Part shown: in pieces, positions 1-9,092 of the stretch | How positions within the stretch are numbered: position 1 is the stretch's first letter | How the letters are laid out: the number at the start of each line of letters is the position of its first letter | Assembly: GCA_950022295.1 (NCBI GenBank) | Contig: OX465599.1 | Location: forward strand, 272,945,501 to 273,009,500 | DNA: 64,000 bases | Origin: Bromus sterilis | Lineage: Eukaryota; Streptophyta; Magnoliopsida; Poales; Poaceae | Reading direction: 5' to 3' | Position numbers and translations under genes: made by a program | Notes under the pieces: generated by a model | The model's input: only the letters and a program-made list of their open reading frames with translations | What the model was told of the DNA's origin: nothing | The model's database searches: none

Positions 1-883
1 CCCAATCCTCCTTGGTCCTTCGGACGGCAAACGACATTCCACCTGGTCAGTCGATATTTCTTCTTTTCGTTATCCCCTTGCCAAAAGAATCTCGATCGGA
101 AATAATCCAATCTATGTAAGACTCCTTTAGGTAGATGAAAGAATGATATCATATACAGTACCATATTGGTTAAGACTGAATTTATGAGTACCAATCTTCC
201 ACCCACGGACAACAATTTCCTTTTCCAGCTAGCTAGCCTTTTTTCAAAGCGTTCTTCGACGTGCTTCCATTCCGCATTAGTCAGTCTCCTATAATGTATT
301 GGTATTCCCAAATACTTAATAGGAAATTGACCTTGCTCGCATCCGAATATCTCGGCATATTGAGCTGATGCATCCTGGGCCTCACTGAAGCAAAACAATT
401 CACTTTTGTGGAAATTAATCTTCAATCCGGATAATTGCTCGAATGCTGATAATATTAATTTCAGATTCACAGCTTTATCTAGATCGTGTTCCATAAAAAG
501 AATTGTGTCATCCGCATATTGAAGGGTTGATAATCCCCCATCCACTAGGTGTGGGACTACTCCCTCAATTTGGCCGTCTAGCTTGGCACGTTCAATCATG
601 ATCGCTAACATATCAGCCACAATATTGAACAATATGGGCGATAAAGGATCACCTTGCCTTAATCCCTTTTTGGTTTGGAAGAAGCGTCCGATTTCATCAT
701 TGACGTTAACGGCCACGCTTCCTCCCGAAACACAACTATGGATCAAAGCACACCACTCCTCTGAAAAACCTTTCATTCTCAGGGTTTGTTGGAGGAACGA
801 CCACTTCACTTTATCATAAGCCTTTTCAAAGTCAATTTTTAAAATGACCCCGTTAAGCTTCTTAGTGTGCAACTCATGGACGT
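1..883 (-). mobile_element. LINE (non-LTR retrotransposon) reverse transcriptase fragment
   Basis: Read on the minus strand, one frame is open from about 883 to the window edge at 1 (roughly 290 codons, no stop). It reads as a plant L1-type reverse transcriptase. In order it shows KIDFEKAYDKVKWSF (fingers, near 790-840), LRQGDPLSPILFNIVADML (near 605-660), the catalytic QYADDTILFMEHD (near 485-520), GLKINFHKSELFCF (near 375-425), IKYLGIPIHYRRLT (near 255-320) and the RFFWQGDNEKKKYRLTKWN-like stretch near the edge. Such enzymes copy the element RNA at the nicked target. The 5' half (endonuclease, ORF1) is absent: homology stops at about 883, where F-box sequence in the same orientation begins, as expected for a 5'-truncated LINE insertion. 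The 3' end lies outside the window. The frame has no stop, so the insertion may be fairly young. Confidence 0.9.
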
Positions 884-1360
884 TAAGCATATCACCTTGA
901 ACGACATTTCATCCTCATCATCGCCAAGGGGAGCCAGGATGGGCGTGATTTCATGTGGACACTCTTCCTGGACAGCCAGGTCCCTCGGTATGGGCGGAAG
1001 CAACACATAGCTGCGTGACAATGGATCACACACCATCATGCCTTTTAAAGCCTTCCAAAGTCCGGAGTCCACGAGGAGGACGCGTTTGTCGCGGACGTCG
1101 CTGGCGTGCTAGGGAATGCCATCACTGGGCACGGGAATGAAGGAGTAGCTGAAATCACCATCTTTTTATACGAAGCTGGGGTGTGGAGGTGGGTGGAGTT
1201 TGCGGTAGCGGCGGAGGAAGCAGAGGTCGGTGATGATGCAGTGGAAACGGGGGGAGGCGGTTGACCCGCAGGCGAGCTCGGGCGGACTGGTCAAGCGGAG
1301 GAAGATCTCGTCCAGGATCTCGTTGAAGAGGTGCGCATCGGCGTTGGCATGGCGGGTGGG
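884..1360 (-). pseudogene. F-box protein gene fragment, interrupted by LINE and carrying two stops
   Basis: On the minus strand one frame reads NADAHLFNEILDEIFLRL, then TDLCFLRRYRKLHPPP, DGDFSYSFIPVPSDGIP, VRDKRVLLVDSGLW, MVCDPLSRSYVLLPPIPRDL and ends at EDEMSFKVICL where LINE sequence starts (about 884). This is the N-terminal half of a large grass F-box family: an F-box helix region (SKP1 binding in SCF ubiquitin ligases) followed by the start of the substrate-binding half. In-frame stops lie after PSFV (TAA, near 1165) and after SDGIP (TAG, near 1110). The remainder of the gene would lie beyond the LINE, left of the window. The start codon is not clear; GC-rich upstream sequence to about 1440 could hold it. 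Inactive as it stands. Confidence 0.8.
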
Positions 1361-1604
1361 AGGCCGCCGCCAGGGTGGGTGAATGGGAATGGGGGCGGGG
1401 GCAGCTAGGGTTTTGGAAGGAGTTCAGAGCGACTAGGTAGTGAGGGAGTGAGGCCTAGGTTGCCAATTGCTTTCACAGGGTTTAGCGCGAGGTTACTATA
1501 ATTGTGCTTAGCACTCTAATTCTGATCATCTGGGACGCCGTACTGGTTGCTTTCCCCGTGAGTGAAGAAGGGGACCGGTCCAGATTTCGGCCGGCGACCA
1601 GCCC
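1361..1604. other. probable former promoter/5' region of the F-box pseudogene
   Basis: GC-rich near 1361-1400, then mixed sequence. No convincing ORF, repeat terminus or RNA gene was seen. Confidence 0.3.
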
Positions 1605-2168
1605 TCATTGTTTCCCTTGTTGGATGGGGGGAAGCGGCAGGGGTGCATCATCACTGGGGGGGGGGGATGCATACCATGGAAGAGCTAGAGATTCGAGCAA
1701 GCTTTCATTAGTCTCCAAGCTCACACGCACCCCCGTTGTCGTGAGCCAGAGATGAGAAATGTCCGCCAAAAATACTAATCGAGGAGAGATAGCTAGCTGT
1801 GTGGCCCCCGTGAGGTGTGCCACATGCCTCGATGAATAACACACAAGGAACGTCGACGGGGATCCTGATCGAGTGTGCGTGGCCCCAAAGTATGGCTGCA
1901 TGAGAGCTACCACTAGGTAGTCATCGAAGGTTACTGGAGATTGGTGGACACGAAGAGAGATTTCTTCAAGTGAGGTGCCATATTTTTGATGCCGAAGATG
2001 ACGCAACACGGTAGCTTTCGAATTTTCTATTGGAATCGTAGCCCAGATTTTGTTAAGAAGCCCATCTGCCCTTGGAGGAATCTGAGCGCGTGATTGAAAC
2101 GGTCGCCAATGTTGAAGCAGTGTTGCCATCTCACCCCAGCTGAGCATAGCCTGCACCGTCTCCTGCAT
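1605..2168 (-). CDS. hypothetical ORF, unrecognised
   Basis: Open frame of 187 codons on the minus strand beginning MQETVQAMLSWGEM and ending PPIQQGKQ. I recognise no domain. Composition is ordinary, with no membrane segment or obvious repeat. Sequence immediately upstream (2170-2460, minus) is closed in this frame, so a longer gene would need splicing. It may be chance, part of an old transposon, or the tail of a decayed gene. No function is claimed. Confidence 0.2.
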   Translation of the reverse strand: MQETVQAMLSWGEMATLLQHWRPFQSRAQIPPRADGLLNKIWATIPIENSKATVLRHLRHQKYGTSLEEISLRVHQSPVTFDDYLVVALMQPYFGATHTRSGSPSTFLVCYSSRHVAHLTGATQLAISPRLVFLADISHLWLTTTGVRVSLETNESLLESLALPWYASPPPSDDAPLPLPPIQQGKQ

Positions 2169-2506
2169 GGGAGCTTGAGTCGAAGAAGTAGCAGGAGATG
2201 ATCGGATCCAAGACCTCCCACGCGAGCACTAAGGCGGAGATGGTACTTTGTGGGCCATGAGACAGTGGAAGGATGCAAGAGATAGTTCAGTAGATTTGAA
2301 CCCATCGATGGCTCCATCGATGCAAACTTGCAGCGCTATGCTTATGATGTTGCAGTCGAGATCTAGGGAAAACGCGGTGACATGACGGAATATCTCGCAA
2401 GGCTCCTCGTCGCATTGTCGGGCCAAGGATCCATAAAGCATTGGATGCTTCTCCATACTTGAGCTTCAACATGAACATCATAGGCCACATCAAGGTGAAG
2501 CACCGC

Positions 2507-2802
2507 TCGGATGGCGAGCTGCGAGGGAGAGAGATGGGATTTAATAGGCAAGAGAGGGCGTTGTTTGCAAGTTGGCAATTTTTATCATCGCTACCAGTGA
2601 CAGTGACAGGGGTAACGGAGCCAGCGGAGACGCATGCACTGCAAAATTACTACTCCATCTTTGTCCTTCAGTTGTGCTATAGTCCATTATTTGACAGCAA
2701 CATACTCTTGTTCCTACCATATCACAATCGCAGCGGATGGGGCATACAGCTGCCCCCTCTGTTTCGCCATCCGTCCTCCCTCCACTTTCTAATAAATCTA
2801 CC
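2507..2802 (+). repeat. diverged duplicate of 7365-7702 (promoter-like segment)
   Basis: From GGATGGCGAGCTGCGAGGGA near 2510 to CCACTTTCTAATAAATCTACC near 2800, this segment aligns collinearly with 7365-7702. Shared stretches include GGCAAGA.AGG..GTTGTTTGCAAGTT, TATAGTCCATTATTTG and CTCTGTTTCGCCATCCGTC. There are many substitutions and small gaps, so the duplication is old. It sits immediately upstream of the GC-rich 2810-2965 stretch, which looks like a gene 5' end (possible exon ending at GACGGGAG|GTTAGC, 2967), but no gene could be followed from it. Confidence 0.7.
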
Positions 2803-3055
2803 AACCAGCCAGCCCCTTCTCGAGGCGATCCATCCCATCCAAAAAACCCCAACTCACGTGACGCCTCTCCAAAACCCCAATCCTTAGGCCACTGGCGACC
2901 GCGCCTGTGTCTTCCGCGAAGCCCTGGACTTCTGCCCCCGTACCCCGGCCTCGTCACCTTGGACGGGAGGTTAGCTTAGGAGGTGTGTGCGCGCGTTTGT
3001 CGTACGGAACGGGGTTTTTGTTGTTCGGTTTTGCTTTTTTCTTTTTCCCACCATT

Positions 3056-3192
3056 CTTGCGGATTTTGTAGTGCTTTTTTTCATTTTCGGTGTGATTCTT
3101 TAAGAGTTTGGAGGCACTTCGTTGCTAGGCAAGCTTGCCATGAGGCGCGGTTGTCCATATTTTTGCTACGAACTCCTCGCGCTGGTTTAGTA
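3056..3192. repeat. 137-bp direct repeat, left copy flanking solo LTR
   Basis: Starts CTTGCGGATTTTGTAGTGC and ends GCTGGTTTAGTA, directly abutting the solo LTR at 3194. The right copy begins immediately after the LTR at 4006. By eye about six differences separate the copies. Confidence 0.85.
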
Positions 3193-3193
3193 T

Positions 3194-4005
3194 TGTCGTC
3201 GTTTAGTAACAACATATGCCATAGGAATGACTAAAGAGAGGGGAAGACTCGAGGGAGAACTATGTCGATGGTGCCGGAAACGGGTTGGGCACAAGCACGG
3301 TGAAGGACACCACGATGTACCCAGGTTCGGGGCTCTCCTGAGAGATAACACCCCTACTCCTGCTTGTCTGCTTGTTATAAATGATCTCACGAACTACAAT
3401 CAATGTTCATGGAGCTGCTCAGAGGAAGAAGAGATCTGTCGTGGGCATGGCTCTCCTCTGCTTCTCTACGGGAACTACTGTGGGAAGTAAATGCGAATGG
3501 AGTGTCCCTCTCACAGGAGTGGTACCCCGGGCTCTTATAGTGTGAGCTCGGGGTACTAAGGTCATTTCAGTCGGGGGCTGGCCCCAGCTGTCATCCTCTC
3601 GTCGGCTGGGTTCCACCGACTGCAAATCTCCGGTTGATCCGGACTTGTCAAGCGGCTGCCCATGTTGTAGCTTCTAGGTAATGATGATGAACAGTGGAGC
3701 TATGACCTCTGGTCTTGACGTCCCAGTGGAAGTGACTTAGCACTGCCACCCGGATCTCTCGGGATCCTGCATTTATGACCTTGTACCAGAGGCGTCCGAC
3801 CTGGACAAGGTTAACTCTTGAGCCGACTGAGGAGTGGGCCGATTGCGCCTGGGCCGACTGCTCGCATTCGGCATGGTCGATTGCTTGGGAGCAATCGGCC
3901 ATGCGACTACCTAGCTCGGCCCAGCAGCAACCCAATCGACCTCCTCCTTGTCTTGAAATACTGCTTTCGTTTGGGTGACCCTATCCGGGTATCATTCCCC
4001 CGACA
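3194..4005 (-). mobile_element. solo LTR of a Gypsy element, minus orientation
   Basis: On the minus strand it begins TGTCGGGGGAATGATACCC and ends CGACGACA-like (plus-strand start TGTCGTCGTTTAGTAAC). This is the same LTR family layout as 5885-6563 and 40354-41197: TGTCRGGGGAATGA start, TATAAGAGC promoter-like core (here CTCTTATAGTGTGAGC, 3531-3546, minus), and an ATGGCATCTGCC-like 3' end. Length is about 812 bp. No internal element sequence adjoins either end. Instead of a 5-bp target duplication it is bounded by 137-bp direct repeats. Confidence 0.8.
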
Positions 4006-4146
4006 CTTGCGGATTTTGTCGTGCTTTTTTTCATTTTTCGGTGCGATTCTTTAAGAGTTTGGAGGCACTTCGTTGCTAGGCAAGCTTGCGATGAGGCGCG
4101 GTTGTCCATATTTTTGCTACAAACTCCTCGCGCTGGTTTAGTACCG
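4006..4146. repeat. 137-bp direct repeat, right copy flanking solo LTR
   Basis: Starts CTTGCGGATTTTGTCGTGC exactly after the LTR and runs to GCTGGTTTAGTA, then continues into unique sequence. See the left copy at 3056-3192. Confidence 0.85.
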
Positions 4147-4551
4147 AGGATGAATGTATGTTGTCTTCGTTGCATTGCGGAGTACATGTTTTCTATTGAT
4201 TTTTTTCGGCGCGCGTATTGGCATGCCTGGTTTAGTACAGAGGATGAACTGATGATGATAACAAGACCCGATGCTTTGCTTCCGATTATACTTAAACATT
4301 GCAATTTCCAAATGATACTTTAATAGTATATATTATAATTGCCCGTGTGTTGCAATGGAGCATAAATATTTTAGTATGTTAGCATTTGATTTACCTAACC
4401 ATATTAATATATTTTTTGTAAATAAATTTTGGCCAAGTCCAGCCAGTAATTTACCTATCTAAATATATCTTAAGATTTTTTTAATAATTTATTGACTTAT
4501 CAAAGAAAATATAAATTTATTTACTAAATGAATGAGAAATGGGACAATTAA
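4147..4551. other. AT-rich spacer, no gene seen
   Basis: Continues from the right repeat copy and becomes strongly AT-rich from about 4310. No ORF or transposon terminus was recognised. It ends in the target site GACGG of the next insertion. Confidence 0.4.
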
Positions 4552-4840
4552 GACGGTGTCGGGGAAATGACAGGGAAGAAGACCCTCTGGATGACCCTTC
4601 GAGTCACCCGGAGGCTCGGAGGCTACTATCAGGGGAATGCCATCTGCCTGAAGCGCCCACAGGAGATCATTTTCCCGACTCGTCGAGTCACCCGGAGGCT
4701 CGGAGGACGAGCCCGCCGAGTGCCCCGTCTGCTACATCAACAGAAAATCCTCCGGATGACTCACCGAGTCACCTGGAGGCTACACTTTCACCCAGTGGAT
4801 GTTCTGGCTGCGTCAAAAATTCAATTTGACTGCATGCTTA

Positions 4841-5640
4841 GTCCCGTCTCGGTTGAGTGCGCCAGGTCGGCAGCTCCCGATCGACTTCTCCTTGCGAGCT
4901 CCGTCCTGGTTGAGCACGCCTCCCAGTCGACTGCTCCATGCGAGTCCCGTCTCGGTTGAGTGCGCCAGGTCGGCAGCTCCCGATCGACTGCTCCTTGCGA
5001 GCTCCGTCCTGGTTGAGCACGCCTCCCAGTCGACTGCTCCATGCGAGTCCCGTCTCGGTTGAGTGCGCCAGGTCGGCAGCTCCCGATCGAATGCTCCTTG
5101 CGAGCTCCGTCCTGGTTGAGCACGCCTCCCAGTCGACTGCTCCATGCGAGTCCCGTCTCGGTTGAGTGCGCCAGGTCGGCAGCTCCCGATCGACTGCTCC
5201 TTGCGAGCTCCGTCCTGGTTGAGCATGCCTCCCAGTCGACTGCTCCATGCGAGTCCCGTCTTGGTTGAGTGCGCCAGGTCGGCAGCTCCCGATCGACTGC
5301 TCCTTGCGAGCTCCGTCCTGGTTGAGCACGCCTCCCAGTCGACTGCTCCATGCGAGTCCCATCTCGGTTGAGTGCGCCAGGTCGGCAGCTCCCGATCAAC
5401 TGCTCCTTGCGAGCTCCGTTCCTGGTTGAGCACGCCTCCCAGTCGACTGCTCCATGTGAGTCCCGTCTCGGTTGAGTGCGCCAGGTCGGCAGCTCCCAAT
5501 CGACTGCTCCTTGCGAGCTCCGTCCTGGTTGAGCACGCCTCCCAGTCGACTGCTCCATGCGAGTCCCGTCTTGGTTGAGTGCGCCAGGTCGGCAGCTCCC
5601 GATCGACTGCTCCTTTGCAAAGCTCCATCTCGGTTAAGCA
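4841..5640 (+). repeat. 103-bp tandem repeat array, about 7.8 copies
   Basis: Units start GTCCCGTCTCGGTTGAGTGC at 4841, 4944, 5047, 5150, 5253, 5356, then 5460 (one extra base, GTTCCTGG) and 5563. Each unit is itself two related halves, both of the form CCGTC.YGGTTGAG...CGCC...GTCGACTGCTCC. Copies are nearly identical. Long ORFs on both strands here are products of this repetition and not genes. Confidence 0.95.
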
Positions 5641-5884
5641 CGTCTCCTGGTCGACTGATTCCAGCGAGCCCCTACCAAGGCACTCGACGCCATCAACTAC
5701 AAAAAAAAACAGGAGAAGATCCGAGCCGATTGCACGCAGTCGACCCGAATCTCGGAGGCTACACCCAGTGGGTACGCTGGCGCGCCCCACCGGAAAGAAG
5801 CTGCACCAAGTGCAAACATCTCCACCGACAGGGAAAAAGACCCTCTGGATGACCCTTCGAGTCACCCGGAGGCTCGGAGGCTAC

Positions 5885-6563
5885 TGTCGGGGGAATGACC
5901 CCCCGGTAGGGTCAAGAAGAAAGAAGTTTTTAAGGCATCGGGCGCCAATTGCGCGCCTCAGATCCGCGCCGATTGCGCTCCTCAGCTCGCCCCCCGCCGA
6001 CTGCTCCGGGCCGATTGCCTCAGTCGGCTGCCCGCGCATCCGGCCGGCAGCGTGCTGGTCGATTGCCCAGAAGTCAACCGAGGAGGCAAGTCGACAAGAC
6101 AACTGAGTGACATCTCTAGTCATGTCAGGAATAGTATAGTGGTTAGATGTCACATTGCATCACATCAAGGGGTCACATCATTTGTACCTCCCTTTCGTCC
6201 TCTTCCTCTTGTCCTCACCCATGGAGCATCCTTTCCACCACTATACAAGGGGCAAGGCGTGCCCACGGTGGGAGGAGAGCTCACTCCATTCATCCATCCC
6301 TTCAAGTAGTAGCTCGGCTGGTAGCAGCGCAGCTCGGCCATGAGCCAAATAGCTTAGTAGATACAGCTCAAGGAGCACCACTGTACAGATATATGCCTAT
6401 AGTTCAGACAGGCAGGAGTAGGGGTTTTATCTCTACGGAGAGCCCTGAACCTGGGTATCTCGCCGTGTGCTTATGCCCAGACCCGTCCGAAGCACCGTCG
6501 TCTGCGCATTGTTCCCCCACTTTAGCCATCCCCATGGCATCTGCCGTCACATATCGACGATCA
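5885..6563 (+). mobile_element. 3' LTR of the 4557-6563 derivative
   Basis: Starts TGTCGGGGGAATGACCCCCC right after GGAGGCTAC and ends CATATCGACGATCA. It contains CCACTATACAAGG (TATA-like, near 6237) and the conserved ATGGCATCTGCCGTCAC near the 3' end (6535), as in element B. Confidence 0.85.
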
Positions 6564-6568
6564 GACGG

Positions 6569-7190
6569 TTTGTAAGGAATGAATGCTTAAGGAAAGGACG
6601 AAGGATTGGACGAACACTGAAGAAAAACGCAATGGTATAGGGTGAAAAAAACTTATTTTTTTCATAGTATAAATAGATTATTGGTGTGTTAACTGCCGTA
6701 AAAAAACCCAAGAAATCTTAACAAAATCGAAAAAACTTGTATATAACATAGCAAAACATATTAGTAGTTCCAGTTTTTTATTCTAAATCGTGGAACAAAT
6801 GAAAGAAACCATGCATGTCACATGTAGTAGAAAACTTAAATTTAGTGTGAACAATAGGTCTAGGTTACTATTCACAATGGTCAAAGCTGTAACTTGATAG
6901 CTATGTACACCTTATTGTTTTGTACCATTTTTCATAAGATGTGCAACTACCATTTTCATAAATTGACAAGTTACAATTTTTTCTACAAGTTGCCCATTTC
7001 ATGAAAATTGCAATTGTTGTTGTATAGAAAAGTGTAATTGAGGTATAATGGACTAAAAATTAAAAAATAGTGTGAGTATATATGCTTTAAAAGTGCAACT
7101 GAGATACATGGGAGCAGTTCCTCCCGTTTGTTCTAAAGTGTTGAAGACACACACACATAAAATCAATGCCAAGTAAGAAAAGAAAAACAA
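6569..7190. other. AT-rich stretch, nothing recognised
   Basis: No ORF, RNA gene or transposon terminus could be supported. The stretch 6900-7000 holds short diverged direct repeats around AAGTTGCAACT/ACAAGTT but no clean unit. Confidence 0.3.
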
Positions 7191-7192
7191 AT

Positions 7193-7328
7193 CACTGCGG
7201 TAGCACCTGTAGTGCTAGCGTACAATTAGCCAGCGGTAGATCTTATCACTATGTAATAGTCCTGGCGTACACCCGTGCGCCAATAATAGCTCTTTTCTGT
7301 ACGCCAGCAATAGCCTATTTCCTACTAG
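7193..7328. mobile_element. CACTA-type MITE-like fragment (one terminus)
   Basis: The right end reads CTATTTCCTACTAGTG (reverse complement CACTAGTAGGAAATAG), typical of grass CACTA termini. An identical end occurs at 8949-8964, and a variant TTTTTTCTACTAGTG at 8429-8443. A matching left terminus was not found, so the left limit is a guess from CACTGCGGTAGCACC. Confidence 0.4.
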
Positions 7329-7364
7329 TGTCAACACCAGAGGCCCCTTCAAGGTGAAGCGTCG

Positions 7365-7935
7365 TTCGGATGGCGAGTTGCGACGGAAAGATGGGTTTGA
7401 ATAGGCAAGATAGGATGTTGTTTGCAAGTTCGCAATGCTTATTATCGCTACCAGCAACATTGATAGGGGTAACGAATCTAGCTGAGACACCCACACTACG
7501 AACTGACTACTACATCTTTGTCTTTTAGTTGAGCTATACTGCTATAGTCCATTATTTGGCAGGCAGCAACGTACTCCTGCCATATCGCAATTGCAATGGG
7601 TTGGCTAGACAGCTGGCCTCTTCCGCGTTCTCATCGGTTGGACTTCCACATCGCCTCTGTTTCGCCATCCGTCATCTCTCCACTTTCTTATAGATCTACC
7701 ATAAGTTTTTTAATTGAAAAAATGTGTCTTACACACATATGGTAACGTTATTAAATACAGTAACACTTTACAGATATTTAGTACTCTACAACACATCTAC
7801 ATGTAATAGTACCGTACATGTGCATTCTGAACTGAAGACGGCAAGGAGACGAAGGAAGGTTTGGAGCGACGCGGGAAAAAGGGGCTTTCAAAAACTCACC
7901 AGAGGCTTCCGTTTTTCGCTTTTCGCTTTGCTCGG
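7365..7935 (+). repeat. composite duplicated segment (matches 2507-2802 and 10282-10545)
   Basis: 7365-7702 aligns with 2507-2802. From 7705 (AAGTTTTTTAATTGAAAAAATGTG) to about 7935 the sequence aligns with 10282-10545, sharing TTACACACATATG.TAACGTTATTAAATA, GTACCGTACATGTG.ATTCTG and GACGAAGGAAGGTTTGGAGCGACGCGGGAAAA. In the second copy this segment lies just upstream of exon 1 of the CDCA7-like gene, so it is probably promoter/5' UTR of a duplicated gene. Confidence 0.75.
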
Positions 7936-8139
7936 ACACGCGCGGCGCCATGCACGTCGCTCCTCCCCCCGATCGCATTAATCGCCTTCCAATTCCAGCA
8001 ACGCCTACGTTCCTCCAACTAATGATTAGTGTTAATTCCTCACTCTACCGAAGCCGAACGCTGTCCCGAACGAATTACCTGCGCTGCGCCCCTAGCTAAC
8101 TCCCCAATCCCGAACTCTCCTGTGGTTCGAACTCCTTAG

Positions 8140-8443
8140 CGACGCCGATGAAACCCGTGGCAGATCTGGATCGGCGAACGGCCGCCGGGCGATCACGACG
8201 GGGCGAGGATAACCACCCATGAGAGCAACGACGCCGGATCCGGTGGAGTGATGCTCTTCGACCGTGACCGCGCCAGGAGCACCTCCCTAGACCTGGAAAC
8301 GAGCGCCGTCGGCTCCGGTGGGGAGATGTTCGTTGCCCCGATGGGGAGCGCCGCCACCTCCGACGTCTTCTCTCCGGTGGAGGAGATCATCGGCACCACC
8401 CTAGACGGCGTGGTGTCGCCACCCTAAACTTTTTTCTACTAGT
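8140..8443 (+). other. GC-rich stretch ending in a CACTA-like terminus
   Basis: GC-rich (GATCCGGTGGAG, CTCCGGTGGGG repeats) ending CCTAAACTTTTTTCTACTAGTG. It resembles the coding-like ends of some grass CACTA elements, but no protein was recognised and no 5' terminus was found. Confidence 0.3.
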
Positions 8444-8465
8444 GAGTGATACAACAATATTCATA

Positions 8466-8726
8466 CTCCCTCCGTTCCTAGATATAAGGTGCATAGTTTT
8501 TGGCACGAAAATTAAAGAACACACGTTGAGGAAAAATTACACCAGGTTTCGACGGGATTACATCTAGCTAATTGACGTGAGAAAGTAGAGGGGTTTGCAA
8601 GAGATAAGGAAACATGATCAAATCTCTAAAAAAAATTGTCTAGATGAGTGTTGCAATGCAATACACCTTATATTTTGGACTTTTTCTTAAAAAACTATAC
8701 ACCTTACATCTAGGAACGGAGGGAGT
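8466..8726. mobile_element. Stowaway MITE, 261 bp
   Basis: Terminal inverted repeats CTCCCTCCGTTCCTAGATAT / ATCTAGGAACGGAGGGAG flanked by TA on both sides (8464-8465, 8727-8728). Confidence 0.95.
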
Positions 8727-8943
8727 ATAATATAGGGTAATTTTGTATGGATCAAAAAGATTATTAGTGGCGTTTGGAAAATAACACTTCATAAATAGTG
8801 AAAATAGTGTTGTTGTAGTGGTTTATGCAACGCCACCTGTGTCTCAGGTATTTTTGAACGATGGACCTCACATATATGTGGCGTTCATACAAAATTCCAC
8901 ACCGGCACTAAAAGTATAGAGCTGGCGTACGAAAAACAAAGAC

Positions 8944-8964
8944 ACCACGCTATTTCCTACTAGT
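8944..8964. mobile_element. second CACTA-type terminus
   Basis: CTATTTCCTACTAGTG at 8949-8964, identical to 7313-7328. The preceding 200 bases (CACACCGGCACTAAAAG, CTGGCGTACG) are also CACTA/MITE-like, with CTGGCGTAC shared with 7262-7270. Confidence 0.4.
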
Positions 8965-8983
8965 GATCCTTTTTTAAACGAAT

Positions 8984-9062
8984 GAAGCTACAAATTTCAA
9001 GAAGGCAACCCTGAACGGTTTGTGGCATTATGCCTTTATATGTCTTCATTTCTCACATTAAA
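8984..9062 (+). pseudogene. diverged copy of CDCA7-like gene exon 7 and its downstream intron edge
   Basis: TCAAGAAGGCAACCCTGAACGG...TATGTCTTCATTTC aligns with 13895-13973 (exon 7 end plus intron start of the CDCA7-like gene) with about ten substitutions. It is an isolated exon fragment upstream of the gene and indicates an old duplication of the locus. Confidence 0.75.
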
Positions 9063-9092
9063 TTTCGAGGATGACTTTATATGACTTTATAC

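Larger units (their letters stand above)
4557..6563 (+). mobile_element. Gypsy deletion derivative with perfect TSD (GACGG)
   Basis: The unit starts TGTCGGGGAAATGACAGGG (LTR-start-like) at 4557 and ends with the LTR end ...CGACGATCA at 6563. It is flanked by GACGG at 4552-4556 and 6564-6568. Only about 20 bases of the 5' LTR remain before sequence matching the element's 3' internal region (CCCTCTGGATGACCCTTCG near 4578, repeated near 5838). The interior is a 103-bp tandem array, then GGAGGCTAC (polypurine region) and a 3' LTR of 679 bp at 5885-6563. No gag or pol remains, so it is non-autonomous. The LTR belongs to the same broad family as element B and the solo LTR at 3194. Confidence 0.8.

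Noticed and set aside
4813..5865. 350-codon minus-strand ORF (and several others on both strands)
   Set aside because: It runs over the 103-bp tandem array and repeats itself in shifting frames. Repeat artefact, no family resemblance.
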